A DNA stretch of 64,000 bases from Salminus brasiliensis (lineage: Eukaryota; Chordata; Actinopteri; Characiformes; Bryconidae), in NCBI RefSeq assembly GCF_030463535.1, contig NC_132887.1, positions 18,705,358 to 18,769,357 of the forward strand. The letters run 5' to 3'. Both the position numbers and the translations under genes were made by a program. This document shows positions 10,640-23,200 of this stretch, one piece after another. Numbering within the stretch: the stretch's first letter is position 1; each line of letters begins with the position of its first letter. The notes under the pieces are model-generated. The model had not been told where the DNA came from, did no database searches, and was given only the letters and a program-made list of their open reading frames with translations.

Positions 10640-12640
10640 TTATTCGGGTAGGCGACATTTCGTGGTAAATGATCAGAGTATGTTTAATGTAAATGCAAGG
10701 TGTCTTTGCGCGAATAAACGTTTATGTTTTTCTAACATTGTCAGGGTCTCGGATCCTGAATGTTTCCGACGGCAGGTCGCCTAAGGCCATATATTTCTTC
10801 ACAGTGCACACTCTGCCCTCGGTTCCCAAAGGACATGAACTGCCATATACGATAATAACGAGAAAAAAGAGAAAATAAACCATTTATTAACATCCCATGT
10901 GCTAATATTTTTTTTTAATTACAGAAATTAAGTAGACCAGCGCTTGAACAGTCTACTGAGACGTAAAAAGTAAATCACACTTCTTTGAAAGTACTGTTTT
11001 GTGCTAAAGCTTAGATGGCGGCTAATTATTGCGACCTTTTTACTTAAATTTGGCGAAAGCATCATTCTTTGAAGACATTCTTTGAAGCTTATTTCACATC
11101 ACATCATATCTAAAGGATGGAAAGATGCCCACACCAAGGCATCACTAGGCTCAAAACAAACTACATCACATGAAACAATCAAACATGAATTAGGTCCAGC
11201 ACTGATTCTGCTAAGATCTTCTGAAGTTAGACAGTTGTTATGTTTCTCTTAGAAAAAGCCCACTGGCACAGTCTAATTAATAAACCATTATTACCACGTC
11301 TTCACACTTAGAAATGAAGTGTTATTGTACTCGAGTACACTGGTGATTGCAGTACACTCATTTTGCGTTTTAAAGTTGTGGTGAACGCTTGTACTGAAAG
11401 AAAAATACTCCAGTCGCAGAACTGTTGTGCAGCTTCCATGCAATACTAAACCAAATCTGACATTAAACAGAGGTGCTAAGTAAATACGCGTTATGATCGC
11501 TGTATCCTTCCCCAGTAGGCCTTGCGTGTTATAGGACCGAGTATGACATACCCTATGGTTTGACAGGCACGTAGGGCGAGGTTTAATTGGTTACAGGCAA
11601 TGCCAAAATATACATATATTGTTGATGGCAATACTGATTGAATTGTTATGGCTATGGGATTATGTGATGTCTGCAATTGCGAGGCTACTGTGATTATTTT
11701 GACTTTATAAGCTTTGTTGTACCACAGGTCCAACATTGTACGTGTCTTATGCCTTCACAAAAAATAATAATAATCTCGATCTCCGACCATGGTGTTCGAA
11801 CTATTTTATTCAGACACCAGCAATCTGAGTAAACCAAAATACCTCCATATTCTATGCTACGTTTAATATTTATTCACTGTCATGCAAAAAAAAAAAAAAA
11901 AAGACATAATGTAATTCAGACAGTTGAATCACACGATGACTGGAGCAATAGAAATGCTTACCAATCAAAATTTGCGTGGACTTCCATTAAAGGTTAGGGT
12001 TTTTTCACCCTCGTCCATCTCCTTTTGGAGATAAAAGTTTTTTTTAGCGACGATATTTTAGATTTATATTAAGACTACGACAACAACGTGATTGTCTGCG
12101 AGACTGCTAATTGGGGAAACTTGAATATGGTTTAATAACACACTTGATAAACCTTGAAAAACATCTTCATGGCCTTTCAGATATCTCAGCTGTCCGTCTT
12201 TCTCTGCATCAATTACATCACTTTTACAGTTTTGATGACTGAGCTGAAATTTCCGGACGAAGCGTTTTGTTAATGTCCTCTGACCAAATTATTCGAGCCT
12301 TACAGAAATTGACGTAAACTATCAGTAATGTACAAAGTCATTACTATCAGAGTACAAGATGAATACAAGATGAAAGTCTGAGTAGAGCACAGCAATCAAA
12401 GCCTGTGTAATGTATTTAAACAAACTCATAGTTTCCATCGGAGTAACATTCCCTAAGGATGTATATGTGAGTCATTGATGCATGACGGACTTGAATTAGT
12501 ATTTCTTGTTTAATCAACACAAATTAGCGGTGCGTTGTTAAATGACTTTATTATTTTAAATTGTTGCTGTTTTTTGTAACTTTTCAAACATTTTTTTGTG
12601 CATAAATGGCTACAGAATTATGAGATTTCTGCACCGCATA
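10640..12640. other. AT-rich intergenic DNA
   Basis: Contains a poly(A) run at about 11886-11902 and one partial copy of the dispersed repeat (11968-12065). No gene recognised. Confidence 0.45.
11968..12065 (-). repeat. dispersed repeat family, copy B (partial, inverted)
   Basis: Has the GACTTCCATTAAAGGTTA block, then a CTCCTTTTGGAGATAAAAG-like block and a terminal AGCGACGATAT, in the same order as the inverted copies at 25.5, 28.4 and 45.9 kb. Confidence 0.45.
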
Positions 12641-13299
12641 CATACATATATATATATATATTATTCGAATCTGTAACTGCCCCGTGGTGCTTCGTAAGTT
12701 CCCGTGGAGTGACTCTAATCGTTTTGCCGAATCAGCAGTGTAAACTAAGGGCTGTCTGATGATCTTCACTGAGGAGAAACGAAAATATTTAAAGAGAGCC
12801 GTACATGAAGGTATCGTTCACGGTTCTTAACTGGGCTAATCAATTCCAGTGCTTAAAAGTGATGTGATGCATTGACTTGCAGTGGTTTGGTTAAAAAAGA
12901 CGCGCGGATCGTCTCTGCCTGCTGTAGACCACTGAAAACCAACTACTGTCCCAGATTACTGGCCAATATTTGTGTTCACAACTCAACTACACCGTCAATT
13001 CGATTAAACTATTAGTACAGATGTACGTTTTAAATTAAATGTGTTTAGAATTAAGATTGTGCAGTGGAAAGCAACCTAATATACAGTGATTTTTTTATTG
13101 TATAACTATAAGACAAATGGTCACATATAGTAAAATACGTAATTGAAATTACATTCGTTAAATAAATAATATTACATATTATTAATCAAGTATCCAAGTC
13201 TTCTAATGCAACGGGTCTTCTTGTTGGAAATTTAAAACTGGTTCATCAAATCTGTCAAATAACACTAACAGGGTATCTTAGCCTAGTGCACAGTGATGA

Positions 13300-13520
13300 A
13301 TGTTCTGGGTTCATGTAGTGACGTGTAGTTTATTATCTCCACACCAAAACACTTCGTGCGTCACGTGCAGATGAGCGCTGAGAACTCGATCTGAGCATCT
13401 TATCATGAAGGTAATAACTGCTGTCACCATAACCATAGCCTGGTGACATCTGGTAGCTCATTTCCGTCGAAATTACGCGTCATCTTGCTTGAACTTATAT
13501 CTACTCAGTCATCATACGCA
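13300..13520. promoter_or_regulatory. candidate regulatory block upstream of pax9
   Basis: A CpG-containing, repeat-free stretch with GCGTCACGTGCAG (an E-box, CACGTG, at about 13364) and GTGACGTG, between AT-rich flanks. Inferred from composition only. Confidence 0.22.
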
Positions 13521-13820
13521 AAATCGTGTGCCCTGACTGAATAAGAACGATTTCTTCAAAACACGATTGCCAAAATAGCCTAAATATTTTAAATTTAATT
13601 TAAAAAATAATTATAAATTGAGCACATTAATCTTGAGTTGAATATCATCAAATATCATCAAATTTGTAAATGAAAACAAGTATATTCATGGCGAATGTTA
13701 TTGGATGCATTAGCAATGTAATGAAAATTAGTCTTATTAGTGATTACCTTTTCGTGGTTAAACAAAACGATTTATTTTAAAGCTTTCACACATGAATGTG
13801 AATGTGTTTAACTTCGAAAG

Positions 13821-13821
<1 letters not shown>

Positions 13822-13860
<39 letters not shown>
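13822..13860. repeat. (AAT)n microsatellite
   Basis: Thirteen uninterrupted trinucleotide units. Confidence 0.97.
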
Positions 13861-13861
<1 letters not shown>

Positions 13862-14159
13862 TGTGTAAATAAATTGTGTAAAACCAAGCGACGGGTTAAC
13901 GTGTTCAGCAAACAGCACTTTGCGAATGATATTCTAGTAATATGAAATGTAGCATCTTACGTGAAAGTCAAAGTCAGGGTTCTCGCAAAGGCTGAAAATG
14001 AAGAAACAGCTTGCTGTCTCATTCACATTCTTCTCTACGGATCATTAACGCACACTGCGCGTCTCCTCATCTTTCAGTGGTCAGTTAACACCCCAGATTT
14101 ACGTCCAGTCTTAAGTAAAGGGAGGCCATCGAATATTTGCACTTGCAGTTGAACCTGCA

Positions 14160-14420
14160 TCAGAAGAACCCCCTTTAAGATCAATTAAACTCTTTCGTCC
14201 GAGGCCTCGGTTCTTCTTTTCCCTGGATCTCCGGATTCATCTCACCTCCAGTGCATGTTTAAGTCCTTTTCGCCAAACAATATTTTCGTTTCTAGATTGG
14301 GAAAGGGGAAGGCAGCTCTTGCGCGCTGTTTATCGTCTCAGCTTACCAGAAGAGCGCGTCTCATTTGGATCCTGCAAATGTTTTGCAAATGTGCCCGGGC
14401 ACATTTCAGTGACTAAAATC
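14160..14420. promoter_or_regulatory. candidate regulatory block with a 20-bp perfect palindrome, 1.6 kb upstream of pax9
   Basis: Repeat-free DNA with GCGCGC, CCTCGG and TTTGCAAAT motifs. AAATGTGCCCGGGCACATTT at 14387-14406 is perfectly self-complementary. Regulatory role inferred. Confidence 0.35.
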
Positions 14421-15590
14421 AAAGTCTGAGCATTTAAAGAAAACCTGAAAAATCAGTAATAAAAGCAGTAATACAACGCTTAGAACACAGAGAACCAACA
14501 TGGCCACATGCCCCACTAAAATAGACCACGAACGATATTTGAAAAAAATATTGTATTCTTCTTTTAATCAAAACTGAGCAACGAAGAAGCAGAATAGCAA
14601 TTAACTAAGCTGTGAAGGTCTGAGGTCTGAAGTGACTAGTAGGTAAAGTGATCCATCAGTTTAGATGGGAGATCGAGATGTTGATGGGTAAGAGCAAATA
14701 GAACAGAGATAGACGCCCAGCAAAAATGTTCCCTTAGGTAAACAGGAAACAGAGATACAAATGGCTTGAGAAGATCCGTGGGACTCCATGCAAAGGCTGT
14801 CAAACTGTTCAAACAGACCTAAGTGCAGTAGAACAATAGCCTTCTACACCTGACACCAGATTCTCAGAAAAGGACACTTCTACGTTGCTCGAATGCTCGG
14901 TTATCTGTATGTGAGGGGATATCAAGACATATTGTACTTTGGGATGCTTACATTTCAGCGATCACATGCAGCCTAAATCTGTGTCGCTTCAGAAAAAACA
15001 TGTATTTGGGTCATTGCAATGTTGAAATAGGCCTGTAGCGGGTAGGACATTAGCAATAGGTATTAGTAACACTCTTAAGAGGTCGAAGATTAACCTGTTG
15101 TTCTTTTTGAGTTGAAAATGAACGCCGATCGAATACGAAAAACTAAACACTGCTTGGAGAGTAGACCAAACTGGTCGTGTAAATGTGTTTGTATATGAAA
15201 CAACATACAAATGTACCACATAACAGAAATGCTACATTTTTGACCAAAAAAAGTGCAACAATAGCCTACAGCGTTTCTTTACATTTAAATCATATTTGTT
15301 TGCCGTTGGCGATTTATGGTTTTTAATAGAACTTGTTTAATTAAAATAACATTTATTTACCTGTGCATTTATGTATTGTATAAAAATATTGTTATGTGTG
15401 TATAAAAATCTGAATTTACACGTTTGAAGACTTGACTAGACTAGAGTTTACCAGAAATAAATATATGTATATAAAGTGTGATTTCTGAACCGTTTTAATT
15501 ATGCTTATGAAACTGAATTACGATTCAATTCGACGAGGAGGTAACTTACCATTTTATCTGAGCTGTCTAAAACACACTCGACTCTGAGGA
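14421..15590. other. intergenic DNA upstream of pax9
   Basis: AT-rich with no recognised gene or repeat. Confidence 0.4.
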
Positions 15591-15974
15591 AATCCCGTCC
15601 AGTGGATCAAACGCAGGAGGGGAAGCCCTGGCCACGACAACCGCTCGTCACATCAACACTTTTAGCCAATAGGAGCAGCATGTCCGAGTAAGGCGCGATG
15701 TGATTGGAAGGCGAGTCTTGGCTGTGGAAGAAAGTTTGGAGGGCCGTCCCCCGATTCCTGCGGACTGAAATGTAAGCCTGTCCTCCCTGCCATCAGGAAA
15801 CAGAACGCGAATTTGCCTCCCTTGTAACTAATCGCTATCGCATCTGCGTGAGACGATTGATTTCCCCCCGCTTCAACTGCAGGCCAGCGGAGAGACCAGC
15901 TAAACTGGACTCGGAGCTGGTCAGGAGACATCACTCTGGGGCTTCTTTTATCATCGGAGGGTTACACGCGATGG
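15591..15974 (+). promoter_or_regulatory. pax9 promoter region and 5' UTR (exon 1)
   Basis: A GC- and CpG-enriched block leading into the start codon. It has a CCAAT box (15666-15670) and an inverted one (ATTGG, 15703-15707) 35 bp apart, and no clear TATA box, as expected of a CpG-type promoter. Where exon 1 begins cannot be fixed; it ends at 15974, before GTAAGA. Confidence 0.55.
15971..15974 (+). CDS. pax9: pax9 exon 1 coding part (ATG plus one base)
   Basis: GCGATGG followed directly by donor GTAAGA. Joined to AA at 16559 it gives Met-Glu-Pro-Ala-Phe, the usual PAX9 N-terminus. G at -3 and +4 makes a good initiation context. Confidence 0.85.
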
Positions 15975-18328
15975 GTAAGATCACGAGAGTGTCGTTCTTT
16001 TGCTCCTGAAGCCGTGAAGCAGGCGAAGTGAATGCGTTCAGCAGCAGATCGCACTTTACACGGCTCAATCTGGCAGTAGTCTTAAAATGGCGTTGTGTGC
16101 ATTGTTTCTGAAGTGCTGCTGGGTTCGCTACTTCGGTGCTGCCGCAGAAGTGACACTAGGCTTTGTAAATACGATGGAATCTGGAAAGAACGTGCTTTTG
16201 GTAATAATTATGACCGCCCAACTTGTTAGATAGATAACGTTGCAGAATGTGTTGTACAGGAAGCGTGCCAGTGAACACAACCCAGCATTTGAACAGACTG
16301 CAATTCAACTACACGTTGGATCTTTCTGGGTAATTATGATAGGATGCAGACCCAACTGTACGACAGAATAGTTGATCCTGCGATTAACTGCGATTATGCC
16401 TCCCCCGAATACGCTTTGACACCTTAGTCTTTTTGAGTCTTGGGTTTTTCGAATCGTAAACATGAGAAGGTCTGGTTGATGCACGTTGTGTTTTCCAATG
16501 CCAGTGCTGACATTGTACATGTGTGTGTGTGTGTGTGTGTGTGTTTCTATACGACCAGAACCAGCCTTTGGGGAGGTGAACCAGCTCGGTGGTGTTTTTG
16601 TGAATGGAAGACCTCTACCCAACGCCATCCGCCTTAGGATTGTAGAGTTGGCCCAGCTGGGCATCAGGCCTTGCGACATCAGCAGACAGCTGCGTGTCTC
16701 TCACGGCTGTGTGAGCAAAATCCTGGCCCGTTACAACGAGACTGGCTCGATCCTCCCCGGCGCGATCGGTGGCAGCAAGCCGCGCGTCACCACCCCGACT
16801 GTTGTGAAGCACATACGGACTTACAAGCAGCGGGACCCAGGCATTTTCGCCTGGGAGATAAGGGACAGGTTGCTCGCTGACGGCGTGTGCGATAAATTCA
16901 ACCTTCCTTCAGTCAGCTCGATCAGCAGGATCCTCCGCAACAAGATCGGAAACGTGGGCCAGCAGAACCAGTACGAATCGAGCAAACAGACGTCCCACCC
17001 TCAGCCGCAGCCTGCGCTCCCCTATAACCACTTGTACTCTTACCCGACTCCCATCGCAGCGACGGGGACTAAAGTGCCCACTCCCCCCGGCATGCCCACT
17101 CTCCCTGGACATATGGCTATGCACAGAATATGGCCTTCGTCTCATTCTGTCACAGACATTTTGGGCATTCGGTCAATAACGGAGCAACAAAGTAAGCACA
17201 CTCTTAATTATTGGTAATGGAAAGTTTAGGCACAGTTAATCTGATGTGCGTGTGTGTGTGTTAATAGGTCCAGCCTATGTTTATGTGTCTTAAAGGTCTT
17301 ATTTGAGTTTGTATTGTGAGTGTGTGTTGGTGTGTTCGTGTGTGCGCACAGTCTTCAAAAAATTTGGAGAGCAGATTATAGGCCATAGGCTCCGAACATT
17401 AACCTATAATAACATGATCTTTACCCCACATTAATGAATAGCTGACATGAAGACAACTCCAAATAGTTCGTAATGAAGTTATAGTGCGCTTTTGTAGAAA
17501 TGGACACAAATGAATCAATATTTACTGATCCAGCGTTTTGGGCTATTACTTTGACACAGCGTTTTGGGTCAAGCATTTAACCTAAAGGCTATGATGCCGC
17601 TACTTAAGGTGTCCTTTGATTATAGTAATAATTTTAAAGATTTTTAGATATTACTTCAAACCCTACTTTACACTATATTATATATCCTTAAGCAGACGTC
17701 AGCCTTGTACATACAAGGCGTATATACATGCACACGGCTTCATTCAAACAAATGGGCGAGGGGCCTGTAGTACATACTGATGTATGTACTGTAGTACTAT
17801 TAATGTAGATAACCGAGGGTTTGTCCACTGTAGACACAAACCAAATTAAATTGTGAGTTTTTCATTTACGATGTCACAGTCATGAAAAAAACAATTAACA
17901 GCAGCAGCAGTAACACCTTTATTATTATTATTATTATTATTAATAATATTATTATTATTATAAATACTACTACTACTAATAATAATAACATACATACAAC
18001 TTACATAGGGCTACATAACAGTCAAACATCTTGGTATCTCCTTATAATAATAATAAACTTTTATTTTCTTTATTTTAGGGTTTTGTATTTTATGTCGTTA
18101 CAACGACATAAAATGTTATGTATTTCAGGTAGTTACAACTTTAGGAAATACAGAGATGTTGAAGTTCGCTGACGTTTGAACGATGTTTTTTGAAGTGTAG
18201 CTTAGCCTCCCCGGCTTCTCTAACACGTTAACAAAACGCGTTTAAACGAAACCGAATCTCTCTAGAAACCAGCGGTCATTTAGCAAATCGAATATTTTGT
18301 CCTAGAGAAAACACAATCTGAGTGTCTA

Positions 18329-18387
<59 letters not shown>

Positions 18388-18720
18388 AGAAAGAGATACC
18401 ACGGTGCCGTGCAGAAACATGTCCGTTTTCCTAAAGGCCTCAAACCAGCCTCAGTCAGTCTCAATTACAGCAACTACAGCGACTACAGTCCTGCACCGTT
18501 GCTCAGCGGCCACGTTTAACTGTTCATAGCAAGCAAGAAATACTAGAGAGGACTGAAGCCGATTTTTTAAACAATTTATGCTTTTGTAAATGATTAGCAG
18601 ATGTTTGCGGCGGGTTTTGAAAGCTGGAATAAAGTGTAACGTACACTCTGTGACTACTGCTGCTCAAGGCAGCCTGTTCGATGAAAAGCTATCACTTAAA
18701 ATATGTCCAAAACACACTGC

Positions 18721-18762
<42 letters not shown>

Positions 18763-19221
18763 GAGGGGCAGAATAGAAAGACCACTAATTTCTGGGCCTC
18801 CTTTCATTTGAAGCACGAGTAGCCTGTATCAATATCAGTAGGTAAAAGGGCCTGTACAGCCTGTCACAACCTCATCTCTAAACACCACACACATACCCCC
18901 TCCTCCCACATACAAAGGTAATTATAGTGGATCGGTTCAAAATAGTACAGACATACATATATGGTCATTGTCACGCCAAAAACTTTTATCTTCAAAATGG
19001 CAACTTTACAGGTGAAGAAAACTTTCAATTGATATCACTGTAAAAAAAAAAAAAAAAAAAAAAAAGATTTTGTACAAAGTTATTCTGGAGCATTTCTGTC
19101 GATCCAGTTTAACCATAACATAAAGAACAACTGTCAGATTTAAATAATGGCAAAAAGTGAAAAAGACAAAAAATAGAGACAGCGACGATATATAAAGCTG
19201 TATGATATATGAAATTCATGC

Positions 19222-19252
<31 letters not shown>

Positions 19253-20172
19253 ATTGTATTCTCCTGTAGCCCTCTCAGGTTACAGCCCTGGTGGCCTAAC
19301 TTTTCCAATTTCAGACTTTAGGAACCGTGTATAATATAATATCCATCACGGACAAAGGGGAAACGGTTAGAGTAAATCTAATTTGTCCCCACAGGAAGGC
19401 GCTTGGTAAATGGCCCTGCTCATTACACCAAAGAATCGTCTTATATTCCATTATGCTGCGAGCGCAGTTTAATCAGCTAGGCGCGCTCATGCACACGCAC
19501 GCAGACGCAGTGAGGTTAAATGTAAAAGCAGCAGTGTGCACTGTATTTCTAACAGGGTCATACTTCAGCGCAAATATCTGCAGTGTCCTTGAGGGACCAT
19601 TTCCAATTTTCCTCTGTTCATCAAAACCATTAAAGAGATCTACGACTGATTGTCTACGCGCTGATTGGGTGGTTCTGGTGTAAGAAGCTCGCACTGGGGT
19701 CTCAGATATCTGACAGCTGGAGGAGCTGGAGGAGTTCTAGCTGTTAGCTCAGAGGCCTGCTGACGCTGGCGGTGTAGACTGTGGTCGGTTAGGGTCAGTA
19801 TGGACTAAGCTGTTGTGCTGTAGCAGTGCTGTACCCAACGCTTGTTATCTCTGACCTCCCTCTTCCCTGTCTCTGTTTTGCCCCCCAGTTAGCGACAGTC
19901 CGTCCTTTCCCAGCGCCAAACTAGAAGAATGGAGCGCTATTAGCAGGAGTAATTTCTCGTCAGCGAGCTCTCCACTAGTCAATGGCGTGGATAAGCCTCA
20001 CTTAGAAGCTGACGCAAAATACTCACAGGTAAAAGAGAATCACCTCCTGTACTGTCAGACAGAACTCAGTCCTTCTCCTAAACAGAAGGCAGCAACAGTG
20101 TTCACCACCATACCATCAGTGAATGCTTCCCATTCAGAACGAACCTGCAGTGAGAGTGTGTTTAAAGTCTAT

Positions 20173-20208
<36 letters not shown>

Positions 20209-23200
20209 TTGCGTCCAACATCTATTGGGATCTTCCTGGGACAATGAAACTGAACTGATTTGTTTTAGCCTTACATTCGGCGCAACATAAGCCAATAATA
20301 ATAATAATAATAATAATACATAATAATGATTCTTTTTTATTTATATTATAACTATTATTTTAAGCTTAGTTTAAGTTTAGTATTTTTTTTATTAAATCAA
20401 GCAAACATCTAAACACATTTCCACACGGCAGGTGCTGAAGTTAGCGTACATCCGTTCGGCTTAATGGCTTATTATTAGCTTATAATTTCAAAAGAGAAAA
20501 TTAAAAACATGAAAAGAAAAATATCTCATATTAATGTAGTTATTGTTTAATAATATAATTGTAGATTTCTGTATTTAAGAATTGAAGAACTGTTTGTATT
20601 GTGGATGCCATGCATTATTTTCTGTAGTTTTTGTTTTTTAAAAAATAAGATCACATTGTTTTTTTTTTTTCTACCAGCAGTTCTCGCCATTTTCCGTTTT
20701 AAAGATTCAATGTGAATATTTATATATTAAACTATATGTTAACTATAACATAAAAGACTATATCTTACTATATGTTAAAGACTATTGTCCCCCTGATAGA
20801 TTTAGCACACCGACCATCCCTTTTCAAAAGCCTGTGTCCACGCTATAAGAAAAAGTACATTCAAATATGGCCCCATTCTAAAACCTTTAAATGCATGAAC
20901 AGTTAAAGGAGCGCTCAGACTGATTACTGCGTAATTATGAAACAATATTCATTCAATAATTAGCATATTGTATATGATGAAGTGAAATAACATTTTTTAA
21001 AAGTTATTAGGCCATTAAGCCAGTTTCGATAAAGCTGCGCGGGAGGCAAATGTGATGGCATCCTCCTGAACCCTGTTCTAGGCATTTCGTTAACCCGTCT
21101 TTTTAAATGTACTATTAGAAATATATATTTTAATCTTTCTAAATGAAAGCTTGCAGGTCTGTGTTTTTATCGACACGGTTAAAAGCGCCGAATGGGAATT
21201 TACACCCTCTTCGTCTCTTCGGGCCTGAAGGACATTTTCAGCACCGACGTTGTTCAGCCCGCGGTCGCTGATGTGCTCTCAGTGCCTGACGCCGCACGCA
21301 GGTAGGGCACGGATTAGCGCGCACCCTGGACGCCTGGAGAAAGCGGCCCTAGCGACGTGATGACGTGAGACCCGGAGGGTTCGGCTGGGCTGGATTGATG
21401 AATCGTTTATTAGGGGGGCTTTGAGGTTTATGTCTCGTGGAATACGATGGAATAAATCTTTATTACCGGCACAAGAGCATTACCTACACGCTTAATAAGC
21501 CCCCTCACAAGCTATTCGTCCAATATCTGCACAGCATCTTCTCAGTGATGTGAAGGAGCATTAAAGAGCAGCGCAGGCGCCGGACTGTGTCTGTCATCCA
21601 CCTTAAAAGAGCACATCTCCCCGAATGCGCCTCGATTACATAACCTAATGGAGATCGATGATCGATCGTTCTAGTGTAATTCGGTTACAGACATGTCTGT
21701 AAGGACGATTAATCGTCTGAACACAGGCAAAATATAAACGTTTGATTAACAACACAAAGGAAACTCACTGGTAAATTGATTTGTGCGCGAGGAATGTAAA
21801 AGGGCTTCAGGAATTAAAGCAGTTCAACGGAGGAAAGCAGGGTTTCTTTAAAAAACGATGAGCTGTTTACCGGTAATGTATACTTCTATAATTGCTGCTC
21901 ATTCCTGATATGACATTACTGAACAAAATAGGGCTTCGACAATGAAAAGGAGTCACAAATGCTAAATGAACAATAATACAACTAATACGATTAATTAATT
22001 CGTGAATAAATAATAATTGTAATTAATGGTTAATATTAATAAAAAAAATACATCGCAATAATGGTGAAAAAAGAATGAGAGGAAGAAACAGAATGCAACA
22101 ATATTAGTGTAGTTTTGTCTAAACGATTTGAACCTAATCTTTTAGCACCATCAGCTCATCATAACTAAGATCAGAAACTGCGGGTCAACCAGCACAATAA
22201 CAAGACATTGACCAATACAGACAAGAGCCCGAGGGAGGCCTGCAGACAGAAGGTAATGGCAGAAGATAGTTTTTTATTTGTTATACAAAGAAGGAAGGTC
22301 TAAAGGGACACAAAGACAAATGAAAACACACACACAGCAAACGATAACCACTGCATTTAATCTATTGGATTAATATGTGCACTTCACATGATCTGTTTTC
22401 ATTTTTTATTATTCGTAAATTTATTCTTTCTTTTATGTTGGAAGTCATTTATGATGTGCGATTTAATCAGATTTCGAATTTGTCGAAGTAGATAAAACCA
22501 AATCGTTTAAAAAGGATTGTTTTTTCAACCGGACGTCGAGCTTCGGCGTGTTCTAGTCGACTGTATGCATGTGTAATTTATAATTTGACAAATACTATAA
22601 TGATAAAGGAGCTGCGAGAAAGACGTGTAGAGGACATCCAAAAACCCGCGCTAAGCTACCGAAATCGTGACTCATCAAATAGCCACCAGTAAAGAATCTC
22701 TTCTTCATCATAGACGTCCTTCACTGTACAAACAACGCAAATACACCCGCATATTAGGATTCAATCGAGTAGTCTGAATGGGGTAACTGTATTTGCTCTG
22801 TGTACATAAAAAAAAGTCTGAGGTGAAGACAGTGGCAGGGAATCAATGCAAGTTTTAAAAAAATATCTAACACAATGCGATACGACTAGGCTATCTGAAG
22901 AAGTACCCCTACTAATGACAGCATTAGTAAAAAGTACCGTTTACTACCTTTCTCTCAGGGTGTAACCAAAACACCAGCTTTATTTACACCATTTGTATTG
23001 CTGTGAAGTTTAAAGTATGGCACGAAATGATCTCCCCTGATTGAAATAAACAGTGCTGTACTCAGTGTTCACTCTGTTTCGTCAAATATTATGGTGGTTG
23101 TCCATGCAAACTAGTTGCAATTTAATGGCATATTATATTTGGGCAATATTTTGCATATGGGACTTACTGATGTAACATTTTATGTAATGGATTAAATGCA

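Larger units (their letters stand above)
17192..19888 (+). other. pax9: pax9 intron 2
   Basis: 2.7 kb. Contains (ATT)n-rich DNA (17919-17990), (GT)n/(GA)n (18331-18392), (GA)n (18727-18765), one dispersed repeat copy with poly(A) runs (18962-19249), and a repeat-free CpG-containing block at 19390-19680 that could be regulatory. Confidence 0.85.

Noticed and set aside
16486-16558. Apparent N-terminal extension of pax9 (Val-Cys repeats)
   Set aside because: This is the intronic TG repeat; the true start is spliced from ATGG at 15971-15974.
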